NCBI RefSeq assembly: GCF_030253575.1
Contig: NC_080566.1
Span: 9,247,501-9,311,500 of the forward strand
Source of the DNA: Rhododendron vialii
Taxonomy: Eukaryota > Streptophyta > Magnoliopsida > Ericales > Ericaceae
Reading direction: 5' to 3'
Length of the DNA stretch: 64,000 bases
The notes under the pieces were generated by a model, which saw only the letters and a program-made list of their open reading frames with translations, made no database searches and was not told where the DNA came from. A program made the translations under genes and the position numbers. Every line of letters begins with the position of its first letter. Positions within the stretch are counted from its first letter, which is position 1. Shown piece after piece: positions 10,202 to 25,200 of this stretch.

Positions 10202-13200
10202 TGCATCCTGCGTTAATTCGTGGATCTCTCTGCTGGTTTATTTTGTCTGGTCATGTTTTTTTATCAGCGCTTTCCTTAAGTTCAGATGAGTCGCAAAACA
10301 GGTTAACTATCTACTCTAGTTCCTTGCTACACAATGGTTCTGATATCAGCTCCTCGATCTATTTTCAGACGTCAGGTTATTCTGTGTCGACTAGTTCTGT
10401 ATCTTGTGAGGAACTGGAAGGTGTTGGATCATTCAACACCACTTGCCTTCTGAATTCGAACTTGTATTTAAATTCGGATCTTTATGTATTTGGTGCTGGA
10501 AACTTAAAGATACTCCCAAATGTTTCAATTTTATGTCCATTAGAAGGCTGTTTGATAAACTTAAATTTATCGGGAAATGTTAAAGTGGGTCAATATGCAG
10601 CTATTGTTGCCGGTTCTGTAACTATTGCTGCAGCCAATCTGACTATGGAACATGGTTCTTCTATAAACACGACATCATTGGGCGGATCACCACCTTCTCA
10701 AACTAGTGGTACACCATTTGGCCTTGATGGAGCTGGTGGAGGGCATGGTGGCCGAGGTGCCTCCTGCTTGAAAAGCAATCGAACAAATTTTTGGGGGGGA
10801 GATGTTTATGCTTGGTCTACTTTGTCCAAACCGTGGAGTTATGGGAGCAAGGGTGGTGGCACTACTGCTGGACGTCAGTTTGGGGGTAGTGGTGGAGGAT
10901 GTGTTATGCTTGAAGTGAAGGACATGCTCTTTTTTAATGGATCTGTAACTGCAGAAGGAGGGGATGGAGGACCTAATGGGGGAGGGGGTTCTGGTGGAAG
11001 CATTATCATTCATGCCTTGAAGCTGTAAGTACATTCTACCTGCTCAGAGCAATCAAATGGTTGTTCTCTTTTGGTTTTTGTTTCTTTTCTTTTAGGTGTG
11101 TTGAATTATAGTAGAGAATAAGGTTCCAGTAGAAAGATATCTACGCAAAATAGAGTCTGATTTTGTTTGGATCTTATGTTGTATGCTTCCTATTAATTTG
11201 TTTCCTTGGACTAAAAAAAGATGCTGGTGGCACCGTAACAGTTGGAACTTGTAACCTAGTTATGTACTCTTATTTATAGGATACTTCCCACTTTATTTTT
11301 TCCCATGTTTATTTGGATAGGAAAGGGTTTGGTACCATAAGTGCTGCAGGAGGGAGGGGGTGGGGTGGAGGCGGAGGCGGAAGAATATCACTGAACTGTT
11401 ACAGCAAACAAGAGGACGTAAAAGTGACGGTACATGGTTCGTTCTGAGAACACATATGTATTTGACAGTTTCTAATAGAAGTAAACAGTTGCTTATGAGG
11501 TTATTTCTTAAGGCTATTCATGGAAATATCTTTGGTGCTCTTTATCCTATGTGATCGATATTTGTTTGACAGGTGGTTTCAGTATTGGCTGCCCTTGGAA
11601 TTCAGGAGCAGCAGGAACTTACTTTGATGCCTCTGTGCGGAGTTTAAGAGTTGGGAATGACAATATTACTACAGAAACTGAGACTCCCTTGCTGGATTTT
11701 CCCACAAGTCCATTGTGGTCAAATGTTTATGTTGAGAACAATGCAAAAGTTTTGGTGCCTCTGCTATGGACAAGAGTTCAGGTTCTCAAATCATAGTCCC
11801 CTACATTTTGTTTTCTACTGGTTTGTATTGATTTCAATTTGCCTAACTTTCGTTTTTTCATGTCTGGATTAAATTTACTTTCTTCGCAACATGCTGTAGT
11901 GCATATTGCCATAGAGGCTCAGCTGGTTATGAGCACTAGTAAGGGCGGAGGGGATCTGCTGCCTTCCTTTCTTTTCTTTCTTCTTTCTCTTGTATAAAGG
12001 CGTTATGCTTTTGGTACAATATATACTACCGAATCTGTTATCTATATCCCCATCCCCAAAAACAAATAAATGAATAAATAAAAACACTCTGGCATGGGAA
12101 AATCTACTCTGCAGTACTTGTCCTTGTACTACTCTGCAGTACTTGTCCTTGTATGCATAATGAAAAACGATACTATAACTAATGGCTTTACATGCATTTA
12201 GTTACGTTTCTACTGTTAACTACCGTCTGACAAATTTTTAGTTAGATTTACAACAACAGAAGACCCCCTGAAAAAGAAGGAAACAAGAGATTGGGGTTCT
12301 CTACTTCATTGTTTAAGTATTTATCTTAATAAGTAGAAGCGGGGATATTTTACTTGTTTTCCATGCGCATGAAGGATTTATTTTTCCACTTTTCATTATC
12401 CGCACAAGTAGAAACAGAGATATTTTACTTGTTTGCTATCTCATTTTGAAATAGTTCAGGTTCTATGTTAAAGATGGCGATTTTTAAGAATGAATCACTT
12501 CTTGAGTATGTGAAATACAAATATACAATACTATCGAACACGCATACGTTCAGTTTTCTGTTAGAGATGAGTTCACATTTCAACTTGCTAAATTGATATC
12601 TCATTCTGCAGATGAATTTTCTTTCCACATAAAATTGTTTGTCTTTTTTTTTTCTGCTCAAATTACTTTCTTTGTTCAGAGGACTCAATTTCCGGAAATC
12701 ATTATCTATCCTAGTTTTTACGATCCATTTGAATGCATACTCTTATCGAAATATACATAATAATATTTTATTGCATCCTTTGGTTTTATAGGTGAGAGGT
12801 CAAATTAGTTTACTTAGCGGGAGCAGCATTATCTTTGGACTGTCTGAGTATCCAATCTCGGAGTTTGAGGTTGTAGCAGAAGAACTTTTGATGAGTGATT
12901 CCAGTATAAAGGTAGGAAAATGACATGAATTTAAGCGCTGTCTCATGATGTATTTGCCTTGTCCATTCTTTTTCTCGACCATGTGAGCTACGCACCTTGA
13001 TGAAGTACCAGTAACTGGCCTTTTTTTTTTTGTTTTCTGTTGACTGATTCCTCACATGATCCACTGTCAGAATTAATATCCTTTTGCAGTTACCCTCACT
13101 TTTTTTCAAGGATAAGGAGCCAAAACATCTGTCTTTTTTTTTTGGCTCGGCAACCAAATCATCTGTCTTGTGAATATTGATTATGCCACTGGCCCACTCA

Positions 13201-16200
13201 TATAAATTAGAAGGGGAAACTATTTAGCTGCCTTTCTACTTGGACCTCCAGCTAATCTGCTCTCCTTCCTAAAGTTGCATTGACAATTGGCATCCTCTAA
13301 TTTTGGATTTGGGTAATATGCACATTTCATATGCTGGCCTCAGTTGATCAAACGTAATTGGATAACCTTAGCAACGTTTTCAAAATGGCAATTTCATTGT
13401 TATTCAACAACGGCAACAAAACCCATGTAGTCCCCAATCACTGGGGGAATGGGCGGGGAAAGATTGGAGACAGACCTAACCTTTGGCAATAAGTACAAAA
13501 TGGGCTGCTCTCAGAATACCTCTGAAACAGTGGCCCCCCTATACCTTTTTTTCTGCGGAACCGTGTCCCCAAATCAAAGCCAGATGGCATCAGAGAGGGT
13601 AGGCCTAAAGACCCAATTCAATTTCTTTGCACATTACCATGTTTCCTGCATTGATAGTCTAGAGCATCGGTATGCACAATTGGCAATTTCTTTGTTATTG
13701 AAGTTAAAAAAGGATTCAGTAGGTGAAAGCTAGAAAGTGTCATAATGATGCACCTAAAATGTTGAATGTAAAAAAAAAAATTGTTTTGTTCTTCATGGTA
13801 TTCTGATTGAATTCTTCTCTTCAACTGAAGGTTTATGGTGCATTCAGAGTCTCTGTCAAAATGTTACTCATGTGGAACTCCAGAATCCAAATCGATGGTG
13901 GTGGAACTGTTACTACTTCCATCCTTGAAGTGAGGAATCTCGTTGTTCTTACGGTAGGGCTGTTGCAACTCATCCTTATTTAGTGGTGAAATCAGAGTCT
14001 TGAGTTTTTTTTCTAGTTTGATCCCTTTTCTTTGCAGGAAAACTCAGTCATCAGTTCGAACAAAAATTTGGCTGTGTATGGTCAGGGATTTCTGAAGTTG
14101 ACCGGACATGGTGATGCAATTAAAGGCCAGCGACTTTCCTTGTCACTGTTTTATAACATTACTGTAAGATCAGATCTTACATGTATGTGGGTATCTTAAA
14201 AGATCCTTGTCTGCAATCATGTATATGATTGACTTACTTGGTTTTTAATCTCTAAAATTATAATTTGAATCAAAAGATGCACTATTTTGTTTCGTAATCA
14301 TTGAAAACTTCTGTACATGCAAAAAAAGAACAAAGAAAAGGTGCATTTCTTGTGCACTCATGCTTGTTTGCAGTTGATTAAAGACTACCTTACTTATCTT
14401 ATCAATTGGCTAAGCTGGTCCTTGTAGCCCCCAGATGTCGGTGGTAGTGTTTTTGTGCCTTATTTTAAATAATTTTGTCAGTCTACATAAACCATTTTTG
14501 CTTTATCCAGTTAATAATGTTTGTGTTGCCTTTTTTATCCATACAATGTTTTACATCTTATATCTGTTGACAGGTTGGGCCAGGTTCTCTACTCCAAGCT
14601 CCATTGGATGACGATAATAGTAAGAGCATGTGAGCATGATATCTGGCCCATTTTTAAGTACTGCTGATTATGAAATTCATTTCGTGTAAAAAAACGTGTT
14701 TTTGCTCCTGAATTTGATACTGCCCTTTTTGTTAGGGTAACTAAATCGCTTTGTGAGAGTCCCTCATGTCCAGTGGATTTAATAACACCACCTGATGATT
14801 GCCATGTTAATTACACGCTGTCGTTTTCACTGCAAGTAAGATTCTATTATTTTTACTTTATTAGCTGCAAGTAGTTCTTCCTTTTGTCCTTATATAAAAT
14901 TTTGTTGCTTGATGCGTTGATGGAAATCAGCCTTGATTGGGTTTTTAATTTCTTTATAGAAATTGAAAGCCTTTTACAAAAAATAGGGTAACGGAACAGG
15001 TAACTTTGGGCCTTTGACCATCACAACATGCCTGCTTGACCGATTAAATTTAAACCGTTGTTGGAGATATACTGTATGCAACACACTAATATCCTGTTGA
15101 ATGTAATTTTATATTCCATACCTTTGCTAGTCTTATATTCAGTATGAAACATAATAGACTTACAAACTCTTCAAAAATAAGAGGGAAGCAAAAATTAATG
15201 AGCAAATTATATTATATCGAATACATCTTGGGTGTGAAATGTTGGTATGCTGATAGTTGAAACAAATGCATACTTATTTCTTTTGTTGCTTTTGGGAGCT
15301 CACTTTTTGTTCCTTGTTATGCATTGGCATATTCAACATAACAAGGTTGTATGCTTGCTCCAGATAATTGAACATGTGGTGGTACACATCCTATAATGTT
15401 TCAAATGATGATTGATACCATCACTGTATACTTGCACATTGTTAGAGCTTGTCCCACGTTGGTTTAGTTATCACCTTCAAAGCTACTGTACGAATCTGGG
15501 CATCTTTTCTATTCATTGCCAATTGGTTTTGAGTTGGATGTTTGAACCTAGTATCAGAGCTATGATTTCAAAAGCTTTTGGGCAAGCTATATTTTCCTAC
15601 TGATCGCTTCTCCCTTTGTTTGTGCCTTTAGTGTACCTTTGGTTGTTATGATCCCTATGTCGTGAATCCTTTGTTTCTTTCTCCATTGGTGCTAGAGTGA
15701 TAGAGCTTGTTCCACCTCTCACCTTCAAAACTAATATATGAGTGTTCGACCTTGTTCCACATCTCACCTCCACTCATTGTTGAATAGTTTTGAGTTGGAT
15801 GCTTTGTGCATATTGCCAAAGGTTAGGTCTGTCTCCAATCATCCCCTGCCCATACCTCCAATTGGGGACTACATGGGTTCTGCTGTTGTTGTTGTCGTCT
15901 TCCGCATTTGCCATCATTTCACATACTACCAACATTTCTATGTTGTTGTTTGGTGGTTGTGAATCTTGAGCTCTACCATATTGCTATTGAGTGGCTGCTG
16001 AAAGCACAATTCTTGTTTGTGAGCAACTGAGTGACAGGAACATAATATCTGAAAGGCTTGAATTTTCCTTCTGTCTACCTTTCCCATACATTTGGCGAAC
16101 TAACTTCCTGTTATTGTTCAATTATGCAGATTTGCCGGGTCGAGGACATTCTTGTGAATGGCCTCATTAAGGGGAGTATCATCCACATTCACAGGGCAAG

Positions 16201-19200
16201 GACTGTCATTGTTGATACTGGTGGCATGATAAGTGCATCAGAATTTGGTAAAATTCTCTGATTTCTTAAGTTTTGATCCCTTATCAAATTCTATGTAAAA
16301 AAACATTTCAGTTGTTTTGCTTTATTTTTTGAGTCTCTGAAGGTTCTATAGTAAAGAAGTCTTTGATTTTTGCATAAAAGTACATGTGTTTTGGACTCAA
16401 AGAAGACCTTTTTCAGGATGCAGAAAAGGTATTGGTAGGGGCAACTATTCGAATGGTGCTGGTGGTGGGGCTGGACATGGGGGGAGCGGGGGCTCAGGGA
16501 TTTTCAATGGGATGGTGGCTAAAGGTGGCAATATATATGGTGATGCTGATCTACCTTGTGAGTTAGGAAGTGGAACTGAGGGCCCTAATGACTCTAATGG
16601 AAACGTGGCTGGAGGCGGAATAATAGGTAAGCTGTTCTTGAGCTTTGAACTTCGACAGAAATGGAAAAAAAAAGAAATAAATTGTTAGTAAATCAGCATG
16701 CTCGTTCATCTAGTGTTATTATCATCAAGTAATTCTTAGGAGAAGCTTTTCATCTTTTCTGGTTATCAACCATCTTTTCCTATATTCTATAAACATAGAA
16801 TGGTTAAATTGGTTCCGTGAATTTGGAATAAAACAAAATGAAGGATAGGTACATGTATTTCAAGGATGCCTCTGTGGAGTTTGAACTTAGAAACTGAATT
16901 TGGATTTTGGAGGCTAGAGTGTGATATTTGCCGTCTATTTGGACTTTGGTTCTTCTCCTTTTTATGGGGATTCTTCTATTAATCTGTTTAGTTGTAGTGA
17001 TTGGAAATTGGTTTGTGAATTGTGGTTAAAAGGCTTTGATAAATTTGTTTACTTTTTCCTTTGTGTTGCTCCTTGGGGGACTTCTTATCCTCTTAACTTC
17101 TTTTATTCTTCTTTTCTTCTGTTGTCGCTCCAATAACTTCAGGAGGCCATCACAAACCACAAGGTGATTCGTAAATAAAGAGTAAAAAAGAGATGCAGTT
17201 GTGGGGTTTATATAGTTAGGCTTCACACTATATAGTTAGTTGATTCTGTTCTATGAGTCATGCTTACCTTTTGCTCTTCTTTCTGTGTACTAGTGTTGGG
17301 ATCCATGCAGTGGCCTCTTTTAAGGCTCCAAATAAATGGCTCTATGAGTACTGATGGTCAAAGCTGTGCAAAACCAACAAAAAACGGCAATGGTACTTTG
17401 ATTGGTGGGCTTGGTGGTGGTTCTGGTGGGACAATTCTTCTTTTTCTTCAAGCACTTGTCCTTCAGGAGAACTCCTCTTTATCTGTCAATGGTGGCCATG
17501 GTGGTCCTCTTGGTGGTGGTGGTGGTGGTGGTGGAAGAGTCCACTTTCACTGGTCCAAGATATATGTGGGGGACGAATATGTTCCTCTGGCAAGTATAAG
17601 TGGAACCATCAACACCAGGTATGCAGCCTGTGTCTCCTAACTGTGGCATCATCCATGATTACTTTTGCATCTATCATTGTGATCAAAGGCTAACTGAGGC
17701 TCATCTAGTATGAGAGCTATGTTTCTGAGAGGTCTTGGGTTCAAGTCTCTTCAATTGCATTTCTTCTCCTTTTTCATTATGCTTGATACTTCTCCCCATC
17801 GGCCCATCGTATCCTGTTTCATTGTGGATATCTGCATCTTCACGTGCTAGGCAGATTTCGTAGCAGTTTAAGCTTTTGGGACAAAGAGAACTTATCATGG
17901 TATGAGAACTTAGGTTGGGAGAGGTCTTGGGTTCAAGTCTCTCTGTTTGCATTTGGTATGCATTTGTATTCTGCTTGAAACCTTCTGATCTTGTTTCGCT
18001 CTATCTATGGTTATTTACATCTCCACTTGCAACTTAACATGGTTTGCTATAAATTGTGGGACCCATGTCCTAACAACTTAAGTTTTTGGGAGAATTGCAA
18101 ACTTAACATGGTTTCAAAGCCCAGGTTGTGAGAGGTCTTGGGTTCAAGTCTTTCCACTTGCATCTGGTCCCCATTTGCTTTCTGCTTCTCTCATTTGTAT
18201 AACTTTTGGGGCTAGGTTCTACCCAAAACTGTGTAACATGAGCTAGGTACATGGTATGGGTAAGGTGCGTTTCTCTGGCATGCACGCCACAAGTGCTGGC
18301 GAGGGAGCATGCCAAAGTGAAGTCCCACATCACCTCGGTACCAAAGTGATATAAAGTACATAAGCGTGAAGGTACCCTCACTTCAATAGCTTGCTTTGGG
18401 ATTGAGTTCTTCCCAAGACTGTGTAAAATCTTTCAAATATCATTTGCTTGTTTTTTTATTTAGATGTAGCCGTATTTGCCCAAATGCAGAGTCCATTTGT
18501 TTTGTTTTCAGGAAAATCCTTTTTGGTGTGGAGTTATGAGTACCAAGTGTTTAGCTCTCTGTCTTAATTGTTTTATCTGGCTGTTGAAACGGACTGTGCT
18601 TCCTCTTTGTAGAAGAACCATTTACTTTTAACTAAATTTAATTTCAATGTCTAATAGTGGGGGTGCTGGGGATGCTGGCGGTCTTCATGGAGAAGAGGGG
18701 ACTGTTACAGGACAGAAGTGCCCTAAGGGTCTCTTCGGTACATTCTGCCAGGTGTCTTTTTTTTTCCATTTTCTTTTGGCTTTGGATGGTTGCTGTCTAA
18801 AGTTGAACTTGAACTGCGACGCTCTTTGTTGCTTTCATTAACAGCATTATACAACGTAATGTTATCTGGAGGAAAATGTAAAATATTTTTCCCCCGCAAT
18901 CATAAAAAACTTGTTATTCTTCTTTCTTTTAGGAATGCGCCATTGGCACTTACAAAGATGTCGAAGGCTCCAATGCAAGTCTGTGCACTCCTTGTTCCCT
19001 CAAGATTCTTCCAAATCGTGCAAGTTTTATATATGTACGAGGTACTCTGGGCTTGAGTTATCTTTTCCCTGCGTTCTTGGTGTTTATTTACATATCCTGT
19101 TTTCTTTTCCCTTCTCTTCATTTTGTCGTGGGATTATTTTAGTTTATTCATTGCCACATGGATTTGCATCTATTGTAGGGGGAGTGACTCGGCATTCTTG

Positions 19201-22200
19201 CCCCTATAAATGTATGTCAGAGAAGTACAGGATGCCAAACTGCTATACACCTCTTGAAGATCTGATTTACACATTCGGAGGGCCTTGGCCTTTTGCACTT
19301 TCGCTGTCATGTATTTTGGTGCTTGTAGCTCTGTTGTTAAGTACTTTGCGAATCAAATATGTTGGGTCAGATTCTTCGTATCTCACTGCTAATTCAATTG
19401 ACCGCCAAAGTCATCACCATTTGCCTTCTCTCCTTTCCCTATCAGAGGTACATTGACCTAAGCAAACATTCCTTCGTTACAATTTTTATGTATGTAGTGG
19501 CATAGTACATTTTTTTGTTTTGTTTTTGTAAGCCATAATTACACTCATAGGTACGGGGGACCAGAGCTGAAGAAACTCAAAGTCATGTTCACAGAATGTA
19601 CTTCATGGGTCCCAATACTTTCAGGGAACCCTGGCATCTTCCTTACTCTCCTCCCAATGCAATTATCGAGATCGTGTAAGAAACTACTTAATTACTCATA
19701 GGTTGTGAACTTTTGCTTCCTTTGGTACTCCTAACAAGACAGAAGCACAAGTTATTCATATATGCAATTGCTCTTGTTATTAGTTGAGGGAGAACTCCAT
19801 ATTAAAGACTACGAATAGAAAAACCCTTCTCCCATAGTATCAAAACAAATTTCTGCTAAATTTACTTATTCCATATCATTGCTTGCAGTTTGCCTTTGTG
19901 ATTTCCAAAAGATTTTGAGTTGCAGGTATGAAGACGCTTTTAACAGATTTATTGATGAGATCAATTCTGTTGCTGCATATGATTGGTGGGAAGGTTCGGT
20001 GCACAGCATACTATCTGTACTTGCGTATCCTTGTGCGTGGTCCTGGAATCAGTGGCGTAGGAGGAATAAAATCCATCGCCTTCAGGAATTTGTGAAATCA
20101 GAATATGATCATTCTTGTCTGAGATCATGCCGGTCACGAGCTCTATACAAAGGAATGAAGGTTTGAAAACACTCCATCACTTTCCATTGCAATGTGCCAA
20201 TATCTAAGTCCACTTGTAGGTTTCCTCAAATATCCTTGGAAGATACTTGGATTGATGTAGACTTTCCTTACTTGGGAATGGGATTGGTTGATGATAATGA
20301 GGGACACCGACGATATTTTTCCTGAGTTTAGTTTCAGTAATCTAGGTTCTTTGAGAATATTACAATTGGACTAACGTTGTCTAATCAGTCATACCAGTAG
20401 GTATTATCTCAGGTTTGATCTCCAGCCAACTTATGTGGTAGGTGAGGGATATTGTGGATTGAAGTCAGTATGGTATATCCAAAGGACATTGGCGTGTTTG
20501 TCATCAAGAAAAAGAAAGGATAAAATGGGGATATAGAAGCGGATATGCCTCACCAACACAACACAATAGCAAGAATGTATCAAAATCAAGGAGGCATGAC
20601 ATTTTCAGGCTTAGCCCATAAGATTTCTCTAAAGATTTCCCTTCTTAGAATTCTAGCTAATCATGCGTCCTAAAATTCTAGACTTACAACACAAATTTAA
20701 TGAGAGCATTTTCCCATGTTAGAATTCTAGCTAATCCATCATCCTAACCTTTTCCGCCTGCTTTGTGATGTTCTTGCACAAATTGCAATTTGTGCAGGTT
20801 GGAGCTACCCCAGACTTGATGGTTGCGTACATTGATTTCTTCCTTGGTGGTGATGAGAAGCGTTTAGACATGGTAACAATTATACAGAAGAGATTTCCGA
20901 TGTGGATAATTTTTGGTGGGGATGGCAGCTATATGTCACCCTATAATCTTCATAGCGACATGCTATTGACAAATCTTCTTGGCCAGGTATCTTGGCAATT
21001 AAAGTCAGTGTAGTTGCAGGAGTTGTTCATTCGCATATTAGTTGCCGGAGTTGTTCACTCGCATATTTTTATCTGACACAAAGGTTATATCTTTTCATCC
21101 GCAGCATGTCCCTGTAACTGTCTGGAATCGCTTGGCAGCTGGCTTGAATGGCCAATTAAGGACAGTTAGGCATGGGGCCATTCGTTCTGCTTTAGTCCCT
21201 GTTATTAGTTGGATCCGAAGTCATGGAAACCCACAGCTTGAGTTCCATGGAGCTAGAATTGAGCTTGGATGGTTTCAGGCTACTGCTACTGGCTATTACC
21301 AGCTTGGTATCTTGGTAGTGGTTGGTGATTACTCTTTCAACATTCTGCATCAATATGATTTATCAGACAAAAGTCGTGATGAGTGTCCAAGGTAACTTTG
21401 TGTAGTTCTACTTAAGGCCTTTTTTGTGTAGTTCTATTTAAGACGTTTCTTCATCCAGTGTATCGAATCGTGGTTAATACAATTCTTGCAGCACCATATT
21501 TAACACCTTCTTAATATCACAATATTTTTTGGCTTTGATTTGGGGGGCATGGTTCCATGACAAAACAGGTATAGGGGGCCACTGTTTCAGTGGTATTCTA
21601 AGAGCAGCTACTTTGTGCATATTGCCAAAGGTTAGGTCTATCTCCAATCCTCCCCCGCCCATCTATGTTACATGGATCCTTCATTTTGGCTCAAGTACTC
21701 ATGTCGATGTGTCCGACACCTGTATCCTTTTGGACACTCGGATCCTCTAATTGTTAAGATACTTACAGAAAAGGAATATCAAATTAGCTCGAAAAGCGAT
21801 ATTTTGAGTATTTCACATAAACAGGAAATAGGGAAATAGCAAAAACATAATTTTCTTAACCCTTTCTTGTTTAAATACATTTGTAAACATAGTTTATGGT
21901 ACATAATATCAGAAAATTATGCAATATATAATACAAACGAGAGTTCAGGATATGTCCCCGTACCGTACCCAAGTTGGGGACACATATGCACGTATCCTAA
22001 GATTTAAGTTTAGGAAGGTCCAACGCTTGGACTTGCATCCACACCCGATACTTACATCCGAGTCCATGTAACATAGCCACCCATACCTCCAATGATTAGG
22101 GACTACATGGGTTCTGCTGCTGCTGCTGTTTTTTTTTTTTTTATCAGCAAAAAGATTTTATTAATCTCCAAATTCGAAAATTACAAAGTCTCCGAATTCA

Positions 22201-25200
22201 AAAATTATGAAGATTAAAAGGACAAGGACAAATGAAAATGAAAATTACTTAGTGTTCACAACTACCCGAGACCCAATCGGTCAAAAACCAACAAAACCCT
22301 AAAACAACCCCACAGCCACCTGCCATCCAAAATCCTACACCTAATTGAATTCGAAATGTCGCCGCCTCTGTTGTGAGGATCACCGTGAACCCGCCGTATG
22401 TCACCGATCCCAATAACGCCCCAAGAGACTTTAGCCACAGACATCTTGCAACCCAACCAGGCCCCACCATCCAAAGTTGCCGCCGTGCACCTCTGAACTT
22501 GCTACAACCAAGCTTTGAACCCAACCCTTGAGAAAGACACCACCTTCGCCTCCATAGCACTGACACTCCCCTGCACGGTTGCAACTGCTCCTTGCTTCCA
22601 AGCCTCTGCCGTCGCTCACAAACCATCCACAAACCTTCTCAGAAAACCCCCAAACACCTACAAACCCCTGAATCACCCGAGTCTGAACAGCAAAGCACCG
22701 AAAGCTGTAAAAACAAAATAAAACTCAATCCTAAACAACTACTAAACGAAACCCAGATCCACCGCCGCCATCGCTGCCTCTTAAAACCTCTGAACACGAA
22801 ACCAAGCCAAATCCGGCCAAAACCACAACCCCACACCACCATCCAAACAGCCCCATCAACCACAGCCCCAACCAACTGGTTCTGTTGTTAATATCAGAAT
22901 ATTTTTTGTCAACTGTAAATCCAGTTGTCCCATATGCTATGGGGTTCTGGAAAACTGATGGGTATGGGTTGGTTAATATTGTATTGCAATCTTTAGATGA
23001 TTGGGATGAGGATGTTTGAATTGTGATTTTGTCTTCTATTTCATGGTATTCATTACCTCGCAAGGTTTTAAATAATGGTTTCGGGACACGTAATGATCAT
23101 GGTCGTTGTGTAACAATATCTGGAGTATCAATTGTAGCGATTGCGAATTTGTAAAAAGCATTATTGACAATAATTTTTTTATAGTTCCTCAATCATTCGC
23201 AAGGGTCGAGTATCAGCTGTAACGGTTGTAAACCAGTCTGTGAATCAAAAACTACCAATACATGTAAATCAAAAACTACCAATACATATAGGAAGCATGC
23301 GATTTTTTTTTATCTCGCAGATATATCAGGGTGTAAACGGCAGATATAAATACCCCCCTCTAATAGATTTTTGGCAGAGAAAGAAACTAACGGTGCTGGT
23401 GTGCTTCCTGTTGATTAAAATTAGTGACAAGTGCATCAACAACCAACAAACCGTACCAAAGTTGCAAAATAATGAGTCATTGCACAGTTTAAGTCCCACT
23501 GAAGTGGCGTGCTAGGAGATAGGATGGCTTATAAACCCTTCAGAATTATTTGCACAAATTGGCTGCTCTTAGATTAGAGCATTCACTCCGATGCTCAAAA
23601 TCCATCTTCCTTTCTGCACATATCAGTGGCCCTCAGGTCGTTTATTTTTTGTTTTTGTTGTCATAATTAGTATATTGCAATCTAGACAATGCAATGGCAA
23701 GTTTTGCAGGCTTCACGATTATGATTTTTCCTATGTTCCATATTATAGGGAAGCTGGGGCTGCAACACAGAAAAGTCATCAGAAACTGCATCAGATTAAT
23801 CAAACAAGTAATGCATTATCACGCAAGAGGATATCAGGTGCAGTTAATGGAGGTCTAATAAATGATGCGACTGTGAAATCTTTGGATGTTAGAACAGACT
23901 TTCTACTCCCACTTTCCCTATTATTGCACAACACAAGACCTGTTGGACGTGAGGTACTTGGATGATATTAAAGGAAGCTCCTATTTGCCTTGATTGGGTG
24001 TTATTTATTAACAATCTAATATCGTAAATATTTTGTGTTTCAGGATACCGTACAGTTGTTGATTTCTATCATTCTTTTGGCAGACCTTTCCGTCACCCTC
24101 CTTACGTTGCTCCAATTCTATTGGATATCTCTTGGGGCTTTTCTCGCTGTTTTGCTTATTCTTCCTCTGTCCTTGCTTTCTCTCTTCCCAGCAGGCTTAA
24201 ATGCCATATTCAGTAAAGGGCCTAGAAGATCTTCACTTGCTCGGGTCTACGCTTTATGGAATGCTACCTCTCTGTCAAATGTTGTAAGTTTTTACTATGT
24301 CTGCCGTTAATTTTGCTGTATTTAAAGTTGCGTATTTTACAGCTGTTCTATTAAAGCTCTATCTTTGCTTTGTTACATTTTATCTGTCTTTCTTAGGGAA
24401 AATATTGAGGAAATAAAGAGGAAAACACTTTTGAATTGACAAACTCATGCTTTTGAACATAGGCGTCGCATCTTTCAGAACGTGTATACCAATACGCAAT
24501 CCGTGGGGCTATGTGTGAATTCTGGTCGCACTGGGTTCAGTTCCCAAGTGAGAGAATGGATTCAATTTTTTCCATAGTCCGAAAGGGAGGAGGCCTTATG
24601 TTTTGGTTTAACTCTTGAAGACACGGCTAGCGGTTTTTCGCTCGACTTTGGTTCATGGACGATAGTTGTTTTATCACTTTCATCTCGTCATTCTACCTTT
24701 CTTTGCAAGTCAATGACTATATCAAGGAAGGTGGTGGTGGTTGTAGGAAGAATAATGTTGAAAGTTGTGTATGGGTGTGTGTGAAAAATATCAAGTGTGT
24801 GCAAGTGTCTATCAAGTGCAAGGGTGAGAGAGGGAGTATAAGTTGTTTGAGTTTCAGTTTTCAAACTTAAAGCTTTTGTCTTGTACTATTTTCCTCTCAC
24901 ACAGTAAGGAACGGTTTCTGTCTTGTGGATGTAGGCGCATTTTTGTTGTACTACCTACTGCCTTCCTAGCTTTTTGACTAGGGCAAGAAACAAACCATTG
25001 TTGCAAGGTCTAGTGAAGAAACAGAGTATAGAGCCATGACTCACACTACATGTGAGATTGTATGGGTGAGAGCTTTACTTGAGTTAGGTTTTGGTGTGCA
25101 AGTACCTGTCCCTAGGTATTGTGATAATTAGGCAGCAATCCATATCGCTTTAAATCTGGTAGTTCATGAGAGAACCAAGTATATTGAGGTAGATTATCAC

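Noticed and set aside
10180..10203. Upstream start at 10180 for the large protein
   Set aside because: The codon there is TTG; the first true ATG in frame is 10201, directly before the signal peptide.
10687..11034. Antisense frame of 115 codons
   Set aside because: Mirror of the glycine-rich coding exon; GGN codons read as Pro/Thr/Ser on the other strand.
22249..22891. Several overlapping frames on both strands
   Set aside because: They lie in a poly(A)-tailed retroposon with C/A-rich composition; none shows a domain.
24470..24560. tRNA-like phrase GGGTTCAGTTCCC in an intron
   Set aside because: Resembles a B box, but no A box at the right distance was found.
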